Source of the DNA: Prauserella rugosa
Lineage (GTDB): Bacteria > Actinomycetota > Actinomycetes > Mycobacteriales > Pseudonocardiaceae
Assembly: GCF_000719975.1 (NCBI RefSeq)
Contig: NZ_JOIJ01000014.1
Coordinates: forward strand, 1 to 64,000
Direction: 5' to 3'
Length of the DNA: 64,000 bases
Shown here: one piece after another, positions 8,233-16,627 of the stretch
Position numbering within the stretch: the stretch's first letter is position 1
Layout of the letters: the number at the start of each line of letters is the position of its first letter
Notes under the pieces: model-generated
Told to the model about the DNA's origin: nothing
The model's input: the letters and a program-made list of their open reading frames with translations, nothing else
Databases searched by the model: none
Made by a program: the position numbers and the translations under genes

Positions 8233-9696
8233 TTGGTCGCAGGCCACTATCGCCTCGTAGAGCACGTCGGCACCGGCGCCATGGGCATCGTGTGGCGCGC
8301 CGTCGATGAACGCCTCGAACGGTCGGTCGCCGTCAAGCAGATCCTGACGCAGCCGGGCCTGTCCGAGGCCGAGCGCACCACCGTGCGCCAGCGCGCCATG
8401 CGCGAGGCGAAGAACGCGGCCCGATTCCAGCACCCCAACGCCATCGTCGTGTTCGACATCGCCGAGCACGACGGCGACCCGGTGCTCGTCATGGAGTACC
8501 TGCCGTCGCAGAGCCTGTCGGCCGTGCTGGCCGAACGCGGCCCGCTGCCGGTGCCGGAGGTCGCCCGCATCGGCGAGCAGGTCGCCGCCGCCCTCGTGGC
8601 CGCGCACCGGGCCGGGATCGTGCACCGGGACATCAAGCCGGGCAACCTGCTGATCGACGCGAACGGCACCTGCAAGATCACCGACTTCGGCATCTCCCGT
8701 GCCAGCGGCGACCTCACCCTCACGCAGACGGGGCTGATCGGCGGCACGCCCGCCTACCTCGCGCCGGAACTCGCGCGCGGAGCCGACCCGACGCCCGCCT
8801 CCGACGTGTTCGCCCTGGGTGCGACGCTGTACCACGCGATCGAGGGCCTGCCGCCGTACGGCGACAACACCAACCAGCTCGCCCTGCTCTACGCGGCGGC
8901 CAACGGGCAGATCAACCCGCCGCAGCACGCCGGGCAGGCCACCGCGCTGCTCATGAGCCTGCTGCGGACCGACCCGGACGAACGGCCCACCATGAGCGAG
9001 GCGCGCGAACGGCTCGGCGCGCTCGCCTCCGGCACGGCGGCGGCCTCCGCGCCGCTCGCCGCGACCGCGGTCTCGCCTGCCGTGTCCGACCACGGCGGTG
9101 GCCGTAAGCCCGCTGCGGCGCCGTGGCAGCGCGACCGGACACCGCCGCCGCAGCCGACCGCGGCGGGTGCGCCCGCGGCCGCCGCAGGCACGGCGACCGG
9201 CCGGTCCCGTAAGCCGCTGCTGCTGGCCGCGTTGGGGGTCGTCGTGCTCGCCGTCGCGGCGGTCCTGCTGTTCACGCTCGGTGGGGACGACGAACCGGCC
9301 GCGGGCGGCGGTCCGTCCACCACCCAGCAGCCGACGTCGTCGGCGCCGTCCTCGCCCACGTCCGCCCCGAACGCGGGTGGGCCCGTCGACTGGGGCCAGG
9401 CAGGCACCCTCGTGGGCGAGTTCTACAACGGCCCCGACTGGGACGAGCTGACGCCTGCCGCCCAGGCCGTGTACGGCTCGGAGGACGAGTTCGACTCCTA
9501 CTGGGACCAGCACGAGCTCCAGGGCTGGCGCAGCGCCTCGGTGCCGAACGGAGCGAACGACGACGGTTCGGTCGACGTGCACGTCCAGCTTGACTTCGGC
9601 GACGGGCTGGCCCCCTACGTGGTACGCGTGGTCAACATGGGCGGCGACCTGCGCCTCGACGGCGACACCCGGCCGACCGGCGCCGCCGCGCAGTGA
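8233..9696 (+). CDS. Transmembrane Ser/Thr protein kinase (PknB-type)
   Basis: A eukaryotic-like protein kinase of 487 residues from TTG 8233. The kinase domain (about 6-265) has the glycine loop GTGAMGIV (13-20), catalytic Lys35 in VAVKQ, HRDIKPGN (131-138), DFGIS (151-155) and the APE motif (177-179). A Pro/Ala-rich juxtamembrane linker leads to one transmembrane helix (about 329-350). A roughly 135-residue extracellular part follows with no recognised PASTA repeat: a Thr/Ser/Pro-rich stalk, then a small globular domain. The kinase likely senses an envelope signal and phosphorylates cytoplasmic targets. The true start may be ATC at 8218, five codons upstream, where a good Shine-Dalgarno sequence is placed. 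The N-terminus is therefore uncertain by a few residues. Confidence 0.9.
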   Translation: MVAGHYRLVEHVGTGAMGIVWRAVDERLERSVAVKQILTQPGLSEAERTTVRQRAMREAKNAARFQHPNAIVVFDIAEHDGDPVLVMEYLPSQSLSAVLAERGPLPVPEVARIGEQVAAALVAAHRAGIVHRDIKPGNLLIDANGTCKITDFGISRASGDLTLTQTGLIGGTPAYLAPELARGADPTPASDVFALGATLYHAIEGLPPYGDNTNQLALLYAAANGQINPPQHAGQATALLMSLLRTDPDERPTMSEARERLGALASGTAAASAPLAATAVSPAVSDHGGGRKPAAAPWQRDRTPPPQPTAAGAPAAAAGTATGRSRKPLLLAALGVVVLAVAAVLLFTLGGDDEPAAGGGPSTTQQPTSSAPSSPTSAPNAGGPVDWGQAGTLVGEFYNGPDWDELTPAAQAVYGSEDEFDSYWDQHELQGWRSASVPNGANDDGSVDVHVQLDFGDGLAPYVVRVVNMGGDLRLDGDTRPTGAAAQ

Positions 9697-9777
9697 CACC
9701 CCGACCGCCGCGGCGGGACGGCACACCGGGCGGGCGCGCGATAGGCACCGTCGGTGGCATGTCCTACGGTGGACGGC

Positions 9778-10077
9778 ATGCCGGATGACGAGAACGCCCG
9801 CCGTCGGCGGCAGTTCGAGGACGAGCTGATCGGGCTCGACCCGGACGATCCGGAGGCCCAGGAGTTCGCCGACCATCTGCACAAGATGCAGCGCGCCGAA
9901 CCGACGTTCACGGTGGAGAGTTCCCTGCGCGGGGTGGCCGAGTTCGCCGAGGGCAGCACGCGCGCGAGTGGGCTGCGCTGGTGGACGGCGGTGCTGATCG
10001 TCGTGCTGATCCTGCTGGGCGTGATCGTCGCCGCATGGGATCAACTCAGCGCGTTCATCGCGCACGTGTCGCAGTAG
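9778..10077 (+). CDS. Small single-pass membrane protein, unknown function
   Basis: A 99-residue protein with a charged cytoplasmic part (MPDDENARRRRQFEDE...) and one transmembrane helix (WWTAVLIVVLILLGVIVAAW, about 69-88) near the C-terminus. ATG at 9778 is chosen over a GTG in frame at 9754, because the preceding bases look like promoter and leader. It lies 81 bp after the kinase gene and 10 bp before msrB, so it may share a transcript with msrB. I do not recognise a named family. Confidence 0.7.
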   Translation: MPDDENARRRRQFEDELIGLDPDDPEAQEFADHLHKMQRAEPTFTVESSLRGVAEFAEGSTRASGLRWWTAVLIVVLILLGVIVAAWDQLSAFIAHVSQ

Positions 10078-10087
10078 CCTGGACGGT

Positions 10088-10531
10088 ATGGAGCCCGCCA
10101 CGAACACCACCCCGCACGCCGGCACCGACACCCCGCGCGTCGTGAAATCCGACGAGCAGTGGCGCGCCGAACTCGACCCGGCCGCCTACGCCGTGCTGCG
10201 GAAGGCCGCGACCGAGCGGCCGTTCACCGGGGAGTACAACGACACCGACACCGAGGGTGTCTACGAGTGCCGCGGCTGCGGCGCCGAGCTGTTCCGCTCG
10301 ACGACGAAGTTCGCCAGCCACTGCGGCTGGCCGTCGTTCTACGACCCGGCCGACTCCGACGCGGTCATCCTGCGCAAGGACACCTCGCTCGGCATGGTGC
10401 GCGTCGAGGTGCTGTGCGCCTCGTGCCACGGCCACCTGGGCCACGTCTTCGAGGGCGAGGGCTACGGCACGCCCACCGACCAGCGCTACTGCATCAACTC
10501 GGTCGCCCTCCGCCTCGTCCCCACCGAGTAG
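10088..10531 (+). CDS. msrB: Peptide-methionine (R)-S-oxide reductase MsrB
   Basis: A 147-residue MsrB that reduces the R epimer of methionine sulfoxide in oxidised proteins using thioredoxin. Zinc ligands are C61/C64 (CRGC) and C110/C113 (CASC). The catalytic cysteine is C135 in RYCINSVAL. Conserved substrate-binding blocks HCGWPSFYDP (78-87) and GHLGHVFEGEG (115-125) are intact. The first ~17 residues are a low-complexity extension. ATG 10088 follows the small membrane protein by 10 bp. It matches Rv2674 in the syntenic mycobacterial region. A short inverted repeat (CCACGCG / CGCGTGG, 10537-10569) follows and may weakly terminate the transcript. Confidence 0.95.
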   Translation: MEPATNTTPHAGTDTPRVVKSDEQWRAELDPAAYAVLRKAATERPFTGEYNDTDTEGVYECRGCGAELFRSTTKFASHCGWPSFYDPADSDAVILRKDTSLGMVRVEVLCASCHGHLGHVFEGEGYGTPTDQRYCINSVALRLVPTE

Positions 10532-10576
10532 ACCGTCCACGCGAGCCGCACCGAGCCCCGCCCGCGTGGGAGACCC

Positions 10577-10613
10577 CCTCACACAACACCCCTCACACAA
10601 CACCCCTCACACA
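10577..10613. repeat. 14-bp tandem repeat at the 3' end of vapC
   Basis: CCTCACACAACACC occurs at 10577-10590 and 10591-10604, followed by a partial third copy CCTCACACA (10605-10613). The partial copy covers the vapC stop codon (10607-10609). Copy number could vary and could alter the toxin C-terminus or its transcript end. Confidence 0.9.
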
Positions 10614-11020
10614 GTGGCAGGCAGGGCCTCCACGGCACACGGCAGCCCGTGCGCCCTGCCCAGCCGTGCATCGGCGGTCATCAGTGGCAGGTCGAGCCGG
10701 GCGGCCAAACTGACGTACAGCCCGTCGTAGAACCGGACGCGGTCGCGTAAGTCCCAGGCACCGCGGCTCAACGGCCCCGCATGGGGATACCGTTCGTCCA
10801 CGACGAAGTCCATCGCCGCCAGCGCCGCCGACGCACCGTCAGCCGAGAGAGCACCCCGCAGGACGTGCTTCCGGAGCACATCGCCCACCTCGGCATCGAC
10901 GACGTGAGGCGCGTGCACCGCACCCGCGGCAAGACGTCTGCCCAGTTCTTCCGCCCGTGGGGTCCGCTCGGTCAACATCACGACCAACGTCGAAGCGTCG
11001 GCGACGACGTCCTCACCCAC
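10607..11020 (-). CDS. vapC: PIN-domain ribonuclease toxin (VapC type)
   Basis: A 137-residue PIN-domain protein. The four acidic metal-binding positions are present: D8 (VADAS), E44 (VVDAEV), D99 (RFYDGLYV) and D117 (TADARL). VapC toxins cut tRNA or rRNA in a Mg-dependent way; the target here cannot be read from sequence. The start is GTG 11020, which overlaps the last 8 bases of the antitoxin gene (GTGGGTGA), a typical coupling in vapBC operons; a longer frame would run back through the antitoxin. Its 3' end runs into a 14-bp tandem repeat. Confidence 0.88.
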   Translation of the reverse strand: MGEDVVADASTLVVMLTERTPRAEELGRRLAAGAVHAPHVVDAEVGDVLRKHVLRGALSADGASAALAAMDFVVDERYPHAGPLSRGAWDLRDRVRFYDGLYVSLAARLDLPLMTADARLGRAHGLPCAVEALPATV

Positions 11021-11285
11021 GGTGCGCCGTGTTCTCCTCGCCCGGCCACGGACCGCGGATGTCATCGAGATCGGCCAGGACGCTGTCCGCGGTCACGCCC
11101 GCCTCGTTTCGCTCAGCCAACTCCGCCCGCAGACGTTCGAACACAGACCGCTTCCGGGCAACACGCGCCAGAAAGGCCGCTTGCTCCCGCATGTAGGACT
11201 GCAGCGACTTGCCCTCCGCACTTGCCGCGGCACGCAGAGCCTCGTACTCCTCGTCCGGGATGTCGCGGATCTGAATGGTCGCCAT
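11013..11285 (-). CDS. vapB: Ribbon-helix-helix antitoxin (VapB/FitA-like)
   Basis: A 90-residue antitoxin. The N-terminal part (MATIQIRDIPDEEYEALR, then AEGKSLQSYMRE) is a ribbon-helix-helix DNA-binding domain of the Arc/FitA type. The C-terminal half is acidic and is the likely toxin-binding tail. ATG 11285 is the start. It directly abuts two 9-bp operator-like repeats, suggesting autoregulation. The pair stands between msrB and hemQ, a point where the mycobacterial order has no toxin-antitoxin genes at this exact position, so it was probably inserted. Confidence 0.88.
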   Translation of the reverse strand: MATIQIRDIPDEEYEALRAAASAEGKSLQSYMREQAAFLARVARKRSVFERLRAELAERNEAGVTADSVLADLDDIRGPWPGEENTAHRG

Positions 11286-11304
11286 AGCGCTACTTTAGCG
11301 CTAC
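11285..11304 (-). promoter_or_regulatory. Two-site operator of the vapBC operon
   Basis: TAGCGCTAC occurs twice, at 11285-11293 and 11296-11304, exactly 11 bp apart, with a palindromic core (AGCGCT). The first copy touches the vapB start codon. Spacing by one helical turn fits cooperative binding of two ribbon-helix-helix dimers. On the coding strand the sequence between them (TAAAGT) could also serve as a -10 element of a nearly leaderless promoter. Confidence 0.7.
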
Positions 11305-11332
11305 GGCGACCAGCTTGGCCACTGCGCCCGCG

Positions 11333-12028
11333 TCAGGGCAGGTTCTTGACCAGGTCGCCGGGCTCGACGCGCGGACCGGTGTAGAACGGGATCTCCTCGC
11401 GCACGTGCCGCCGCGCCTCGGTGCCGCGCAGATGCCGCATCAGGTCGACGATGCGGTGCAGCTCGTCGGCCTCGAACGCGAGGATCCACTCGTAGTCGCC
11501 GAGCGCGAAGGCCGGAACCGTGTTGGCCCGCACGTCCGGGTAGTCACGCGCCTCCTTGCCGTGGTCGGCGAGCATCTTCCTGCGCTCGTCGTCCGGCAGC
11601 AGGTACCACTCGTACGAGCGCACGAACGGATACACGCAGACGTACTTCTTGGGGTCCTCACCGGCGAGGAAGGCCGGGATGTGGCTCTTGTTGAACTCGG
11701 CGGGCCGGTGCAGCGCGACCTGGCTCCACACGGGCGCCGACGCGCGGCCGAGCGGGGTCGCCCTGCGGAAGCCGGTATAGGCGGCCTGCAGCTGTTCGAG
11801 CTCCTCGGCGTGCCACCAGATCATGAAGTCGGCGTCGGCACGCACGCCCGCGACGTCGTACACGCCGCGGACCACCACGCCCTTGCCCTCGAGCGCGTCG
11901 AGGTAGTCCGCGGTCTCCTGCGCGGCGGGGCCACGCTCGTCGCCGAGGACGCCGGGTTCGACCCGGAAGACCGACCACATGGTGTAGCGGATCGTGCTGT
12001 TCAGTTCGTCGTAGTTCAACCGAGCCAT
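11333..12028 (-). CDS. hemQ: Coproheme decarboxylase HemQ
   Basis: A 231-residue member of the chlorite-dismutase-like HemQ family. It converts coproheme III to haem b with hydrogen peroxide, the final step of the coproporphyrin-dependent pathway. Seen: the N-terminal TMWSVFR strand, [11 protein letters not shown] helix (76-86), and [18 protein letters not shown], which carries the catalytic tyrosine region, followed by [13 protein letters not shown] 12028 (MARLNYDEL) is used. The hemY stop lies 4 bases upstream, so hemY and hemQ are one operon. It matches Rv2676c. Confidence 0.95.
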   Translation of the reverse strand: MARLNYDELNSTIRYTMWSVFRVEPGVLGDERGPAAQETADYLDALEGKGVVVRGVYDVAGVRADADFMIWWHAEELEQLQAAYTGFRRATPLGRASAPVWSQVALHRPAEFNKSHIPAFLAGEDPKKYVCVYPFVRSYEWYLLPDDERRKMLADHGKEARDYPDVRANTVPAFALGDYEWILAFEADELHRIVDLMRHLRGTEARRHVREEIPFYTGPRVEPGDLVKNLP

Positions 12029-12032
12029 GCGC

Positions 12033-13544
12033 CTATGATCCCACCGTGACGTGGGCCGCAACGCGCCGGGCGGCCGCATCGCCCGTGCCGATGCACGCGG
12101 GAATCCCCACGCCGTGGAGGGTCGCGCCCGCCACCGCGAGACCCGGGACCTCGGCGACGGCGCGTTCGATACGCGCCACCCGGTCGAGGTGGCCGACGCC
12201 GTACTGCGGCAGCCCGCCGCCCCACCGTTGCACGACGACGTCGACCGGGTCGGCCGTGATCCCCGCCAGCTCCGCCAGATCCGCACGGACGCGGCGGACG
12301 AGTTCGTCGTCGGTCGCCCGTAGCGTCGCGGTGTCGCCGAACCGGCCGACCGAACCCCGCAGCAACACGGGCGCCTCGTCGGCAGTCCTGTCGGTGGTGT
12401 TCTCGGTGTCGCCGGTGGCATCGGTGTCCTCGGTGTCTTCGGTGTCACTGCCTGCCTGGTGCGGCCATTTGCGCGAGGTGAACGTGAACGCCTTGGCGGT
12501 GAACGGCGTGCCCGCCCGCGTGCGTTCCCGTGCCCCGATCAGCACCCCCGAGGACGCTGGCAGCGGCGTCGAAGCGGGCAGTGCGAGCGTGACCACCGCC
12601 ATCGACGCCAGCTCCACCTCGCCGTAGGCGGCCGCCGCGTCGGGAGCGACCTCGGCCAGCAGCCGTGCCGCCGCGGGCGCGGGGACGGCCAGCACGACCG
12701 CGTCGACATCCAGCTCCGGCTCGGCCGGCGCATGCGCGGAGGCGACCGCGCCCGTCGTCAGCCGCCACCCGCCGTCGGTGCGGCGGTTCAACGCGCGCAC
12801 GGGCACACCCAGCCGCACGTCGGCGCCTGCCCGATCGGCGAGCTCGGTGATCAGGGCGGCCAGACCTCCGGAGAGCGTGCCGAACACCGGCGCGGGGTTG
12901 GGCGCGGCCGTGGAGTTCGACGTGCCTGGACCGGGCAGCTGCGCGGCGACGGCCGAGGACAGCGACGTCGCCCCGCGGTCCACGGCGGCGGCCAACGCCG
13001 GCACCACGGCGCGTAGTCCGAGACCGTCGGCACCTCCGGCGTAGACCCCGCCCAGCAACGGATCGACCAGCCGGTCGACCACCTCGTCACCGAGCCGCTC
13101 CCGCACCAGGTGCCCGAGCGACACATCGCCCGCGGGCATCCGCAGCGGCGGCAGGTCCCTCTCCCCTGCGACCCGCGCGGTCCCGCCGCCGGACAGCACG
13201 TCGGACACGGCATCGGCGTCGGCGGGAATGCCCATGAGGGTGCGCTTCGGCAGGCCCACGGTCCGGCCACCCGCGCGTACGGTCGAGGACGCCCCTGAGG
13301 GATGCCGCAACCGATCACCGAGCCCCAGTTCCCTGATCAGTTCCAGGGCCTCGGGCCTGCGCGCGAGAAACGCCTCCGCACCGACGTCACACGGCCGTCC
13401 GGCCACGGGCACGGTGCGCAGTTTGCCGCCGAGTTCCCGCCCGGCCTCCAGCACCGTGATCTCCGCGCCGGGGCCCAGCAGCGTGCGCAGCCGGTAGGCG
13501 GCGGTCAGACCGGACACGCCCCCGCCGACGACCGCGACCTTCAC
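12033..13544 (-). CDS. hemY: Coproporphyrinogen III oxidase / protoporphyrinogen oxidase-type HemY
   Basis: A 503-residue FAD enzyme. The dinucleotide-binding motif is [15 protein letters not shown] (5-19), the second FAD contact is at the C-terminus ([19 protein letters not shown]), and the family region [17 protein letters not shown] (101-117) is present. With HemQ next door it most likely oxidises coproporphyrinogen III to coproporphyrin III. An unusual acidic, threonine-rich insert (about residues 364-389, repeating DTE/DT units) lies in a loop and is encoded by a near-repetitive DNA stretch at 12378-12455. ATG 13544 is the start. hemE ends 22 bases upstream. Confidence 0.93.
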   Translation of the reverse strand: MKVAVVGGGVSGLTAAYRLRTLLGPGAEITVLEAGRELGGKLRTVPVAGRPCDVGAEAFLARRPEALELIRELGLGDRLRHPSGASSTVRAGGRTVGLPKRTLMGIPADADAVSDVLSGGGTARVAGERDLPPLRMPAGDVSLGHLVRERLGDEVVDRLVDPLLGGVYAGGADGLGLRAVVPALAAAVDRGATSLSSAVAAQLPGPGTSNSTAAPNPAPVFGTLSGGLAALITELADRAGADVRLGVPVRALNRRTDGGWRLTTGAVASAHAPAEPELDVDAVVLAVPAPAAARLLAEVAPDAAAAYGEVELASMAVVTLALPASTPLPASSGVLIGARERTRAGTPFTAKAFTFTSRKWPHQAGSDTEDTEDTDATGDTENTTDRTADEAPVLLRGSVGRFGDTATLRATDDELVRRVRADLAELAGITADPVDVVVQRWGGGLPQYGVGHLDRVARIERAVAEVPGLAVAGATLHGVGIPACIGTGDAAARRVAAHVTVGS

Positions 13545-13566
13545 GACGCGCTCCTCACCGCGCTCC

Positions 13567-14655
13567 TCACAGACTGTGCACCAGCTCCACCACGCGGGTC
13601 AGCACCTCCGGATCGGTCTCCGGCAGCACCCCGTGGCCCAGGTTGAAGATGTGTCCCGCGGCGCCGCGGCCCTCCTCGACGATGCGGCGCACCTCAGCCT
13701 CGATCACGGGCCAGGACGCCATCAGCAGCGCCGGGTCCAGGTTGCCCTGCACGACCGGCTCCGGCTCGCCCGCGGCCCGCAGTCGGCGCGCCGCCTCGTC
13801 CAGCGGAACCCGCCAGTCGACCCCAACGACATCGGCGCCCGCCTCCCGCAGTGCGGGCAGCAGCTCGCCCGTGCCGACCCCGAAGTGGATGCGCGGCACG
13901 TCGTAGTCGGCCACCGCGGCCAGCACCGCCGCCGAGTGCGGCAGCACGAACTCCCGGTAGTCCCGCGGCGAGAGCGCGCCGGCCCACGAGTCGAACAGCT
14001 GCACCGCGTCGACCCCTGCGGCCAGCTGCGCCCTGAGGAAGGTCGTGGTCACGTCGGCCAGCCGCGCCGCGAGCCGGTGCCACAGCTCCGGCTCGGCGTG
14101 CATCAGCGCCTTGGTGTGTTCGTGGTTGCGACTCGGCCCGCCCTCGATGAGGTACGAGGCGAGCGTGAACGGAGCACCCGCGAACCCGATCAACGGCGTC
14201 TCGCCCAGTTCGCGCACCAGCATCGACACGCCCTCGGCGACCGGAGCCACCTGCTCGACGGTCAGCTCGGGCAACGCGTCGACGTCCGCGGCCGTGCGGA
14301 CCGGATGCGCCACGACGGGTCCGGTACCCGGCACGATGTCGATCCCGAGACCGGCGGCGTACAGCGGGACGACGATGTCACTGAACAGGATCGCCGCGTC
14401 GACGCCGTGCCTGCGGACGGGTTGCATCGTGATCTCGGTGAGCAGCCCCGGGTCGAAACACGCCTGCAGCATCGGCACGCCCTCGCGGACCGAGCGGTAC
14501 TCCGGCAGCGACCGACCGGCCTGCCGCATGAACCACACGGGCACGCGCGAGGGAACACCGCCACGCGCGGCGACCAACAAGGGAGCGTCGGGCAGGGAGC
14601 GGCGCGCGCCCTCCGGTGCCGTCGACGGGGAGAACGGGGCTGTCATCACGTTCAT
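13567..14655 (-). CDS. hemE: Uroporphyrinogen decarboxylase
   Basis: A 362-residue enzyme that decarboxylates the four acetate side chains of uroporphyrinogen III to give coproporphyrinogen III. Signatures: [16 protein letters not shown] (39-54), the [14 protein letters not shown] segment (89-102), [17 protein letters not shown], and the C-terminal [17 protein letters not shown] 14655 is taken, with an in-frame ATG at 14646 as an alternative; a much longer open frame upstream overlaps the divergent DUF3000 gene and is spurious. It heads the hemE-hemY-hemQ operon. Its start is 78 bp from the divergent DUF3000 gene. Confidence 0.95.
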   Translation of the reverse strand: MNVMTAPFSPSTAPEGARRSLPDAPLLVAARGGVPSRVPVWFMRQAGRSLPEYRSVREGVPMLQACFDPGLLTEITMQPVRRHGVDAAILFSDIVVPLYAAGLGIDIVPGTGPVVAHPVRTAADVDALPELTVEQVAPVAEGVSMLVRELGETPLIGFAGAPFTLASYLIEGGPSRNHEHTKALMHAEPELWHRLAARLADVTTTFLRAQLAAGVDAVQLFDSWAGALSPRDYREFVLPHSAAVLAAVADYDVPRIHFGVGTGELLPALREAGADVVGVDWRVPLDEAARRLRAAGEPEPVVQGNLDPALLMASWPVIEAEVRRIVEEGRGAAGHIFNLGHGVLPETDPEVLTRVVELVHSL

Positions 14656-14733
14656 GGTGCCACGCCCGGTTCGTCGGCCCTCCGTCGGCGCGTCCTGGCG
14701 GCCACGCCCCACCGGACGCCTTACAGTCGCGGG

Positions 14734-15297
14734 GTGACCGCGATGACCCAGGCGCCGGAGGAGTTCCGCAACGCCGTCGCCGCGCTGCAGTCCCTGCGGC
14801 CGCGGCCGGAGGTGAGCCTCGAACCGATCAAGGCTCCGCAGCGACTCGCCCCCTGGGCCTACGCACTGAGCTGTGAGACCACCGGGCCCGGCGACGTGGA
14901 GGCCTCGGGACGCCTCGTCCTGCTCCACGACCCCGACGGCCAGGAGGCCTGGAACGGCGTGTTCCGGCTCGTCGTCTACGTGCGCGCGGGCATCGACAAG
15001 GAGCTGGCGACCGATCCGTTCCTGCCGTCCGTGGGCTGGTCGTGGCTCACCGACGCGCTCGAGGCCACGGCGGCCGAGTTCACCGCGCTCGGCGGCACCG
15101 TCACCGAGACCTCCTCCGCACGCTTCGGCGAGATCGCCGGCCCGACCCGGACCGACGACCTCGAACTGCGCGCCTCGTGGACCCCGCTCAGCTCCGAGCT
15201 CGGCCCGCACGGCGACGCCTTCTGCCAGCTCATGGCCAGTTACGCGGGGCTGCCGCCTGCCGGCGTCACCGTGTTCGGCCAGCGCCGCACGTCCTGA
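14734..15297 (+). CDS. DUF3000 family protein
   Basis: A 187-residue actinobacterial protein of the DUF3000 family, function unknown. Characteristic blocks are [12 protein letters not shown] near the N-terminus, [32 protein letters not shown] and the C-terminal FGEIAGP and ELRASWTPL segments. It has no signal peptide or membrane segment. GTG 14734 or ATG 14743 may start it. It is divergent from hemE and precedes ribonuclease D as in mycobacteria, but here a response regulator gene stands between the two. Confidence 0.85.
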   Translation: MTAMTQAPEEFRNAVAALQSLRPRPEVSLEPIKAPQRLAPWAYALSCETTGPGDVEASGRLVLLHDPDGQEAWNGVFRLVVYVRAGIDKELATDPFLPSVGWSWLTDALEATAAEFTALGGTVTETSSARFGEIAGPTRTDDLELRASWTPLSSELGPHGDAFCQLMASYAGLPPAGVTVFGQRRTS

Positions 15298-15845
15298 CCC
15301 CGGCGCGGTTCCCCTCCGGCCTTCCCACGCCGCCGCTCCCCGCCACCTTCCGCGGACGGACGGCCCGGGCCCACACGCCCACCGTTCGTCCGTCCCGGCT
15401 GTCCGGCTGTCCGGCTGCCGGGCGGCCCTCGGACCCTCCGAAGGTCGGGTCTTCGCCCATTCGCCAACGGCTCCGGCCGCCCCGCGAAACGCCGGTCGGG
15501 ACCCCCGGACGGCCCGCAGACCCGCCACCGGACGATGGGTCATACTGGGTTCGCGCACCTGCACGCGTCATATGCACGCCCAGTTCATGCACCGTAACCC
15601 GGCGATATCGCACCACCTCAGGCGCGCGTTACGGCTTTCTCTCGGATTAATCCCATCGCGCTACAGCGGAGGCGTCGAGAAGCAACTCGATCGGGATAGA
15701 TACCCGTTTGATGCCCCCACTGCCCCACTCAGGCGGCTAGAGTGCCTCTCGACGACACCACTTTCGGTCTAAAGCTGGCGCGGCTGATCGGCCGAAAGTC
15801 CCGGTGCCGGTCGGGGGGCACGACCGACTCCAGGGAGGTAGTGAC
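15298..15845. other. 548-bp intergenic region before the NarL-type regulator
   Basis: No gene is supported here. A 9-bp GC-rich stem (GGACGGACG / CGTCCGTCC, 15354-15362 with 15387-15395) may end the DUF3000 transcript. Short repeats of GTCCGGCT follow near 15400-15415. The right half is less GC-rich and probably holds the promoter of the response regulator. An inverted repeat CTTTCGG / CCGAAAG (15761-15767 and 15792-15798) lies about 50 bp before its start and could be an operator. Confidence 0.5.
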
Positions 15846-16562
15846 GTGGCTGCCGTCGGCTTTTCTCAGGCCGTTCGATCCACGCCAGCCGGCGCCTTGC
15901 CGGCGAGCATGGTTCCGCATCCGCGGGAAGAGTTGTTTTCCGTGATGGTGGTCGATGACCACCCGTTGTTGAGGGAGGCGATCGCCGCACGACTAGCCCA
16001 GATGGGCGCCGGCACGGTGCATGAGGCCGCCACGGTGGCCGAGGCGAGGGCGCGAGCGACGGCCACCGGGCCGTGCGATCTCGCCATCCTCGATCTCGGA
16101 CTGCCGGACGGCAGCGGCATCGAGCTGGTCACCGAACTCCGCAGCAACGGCTGGCCGCGGGTGGTGGTCCTGGCCTCGTCCGACGACCCGTACGCGGTTC
16201 GCTCGGCGTTCCAGGCCGGCGCACAGGCCTACCTGCTCAAGTCCGCATCGCCCGTGGTCGTCACCGACGGCGTACGCCGGGTCCTCGACGGCGGCGTGTA
16301 CGCCGACCCGAGCGTGGCTCCGGTGCTGGCGACGGGTACGCGGGTTCCCGGCACCGACAACACCCCGCGTGAGCTCTCGGCACGCGAGGTGGAGGTGCTG
16401 CAACTCGTGGCGGACGGCCAGTCCAACAAGGAGATCGGCGAGGAGCTCAGCCTCTCCGCCCTCACGGTGAAGTCGCACCTGTCCCGGATCGGGCGCAAGC
16501 TCGGCACCGGCGACAGGGCACAGATGGTGGCGCTGGCCATGCGTGCCGGCGTCATCCGCTAA
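15846..16562 (+). CDS. Orphan NarL/FixJ-type response regulator
   Basis: A 238-residue response regulator. After a ~30-residue N-terminal extension, the receiver domain has acidic residues D37/D38 (VVDDHP), phospho-acceptor D83 (ILDLGLPDG), S111 and K132. The LuxR-type helix-turn-helix is at about 176-238 (LSAREVEVLQLVADG, NKEIGEELSLSALTVKSHL). GTG 15846 is chosen because GGGAGG ends 7 bases upstream; ATG 15909 within the frame is less well placed. No histidine kinase is adjacent, so its partner is unknown. A strong hairpin (16574-16618) follows its stop. Confidence 0.88.
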   Translation: MAAVGFSQAVRSTPAGALPASMVPHPREELFSVMVVDDHPLLREAIAARLAQMGAGTVHEAATVAEARARATATGPCDLAILDLGLPDGSGIELVTELRSNGWPRVVVLASSDDPYAVRSAFQAGAQAYLLKSASPVVVTDGVRRVLDGGVYADPSVAPVLATGTRVPGTDNTPRELSAREVEVLQLVADGQSNKEIGEELSLSALTVKSHLSRIGRKLGTGDRAQMVALAMRAGVIR

Positions 16563-16573
16563 CACCGACCTGG

Positions 16574-16618
16574 CCCTACGGGACGGCTCGCCAGGGGCAT
16601 GCGGGCCGTCCCGTAGGG
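16574..16618 (+). terminator. 14-bp hairpin after the response regulator gene
   Basis: A perfect 14-bp stem (CCCTACGGGACGGC / GCCGTCCCGTAGGG) with a 17-base loop begins 12 bases after the regulator stop and ends 9 bases before the ribonuclease D start. No T-run follows. It probably terminates the regulator transcript, or acts as a leader structure for the next gene. Confidence 0.7.
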
Positions 16619-16627
16619 TTCGTACTC

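Noticed and set aside
8107..10131. A 674-codon minus-strand frame covering the kinase and small membrane protein genes
   Set aside because: Composition is Arg/Gly/Val-biased without family motifs, and it runs across several well-supported plus-strand genes.
13576..15297. A 573-codon frame joining the DUF3000 gene to a long upstream stretch
   Set aside because: The upstream part is the mirror of hemE. The DUF3000 homology starts at 14734.
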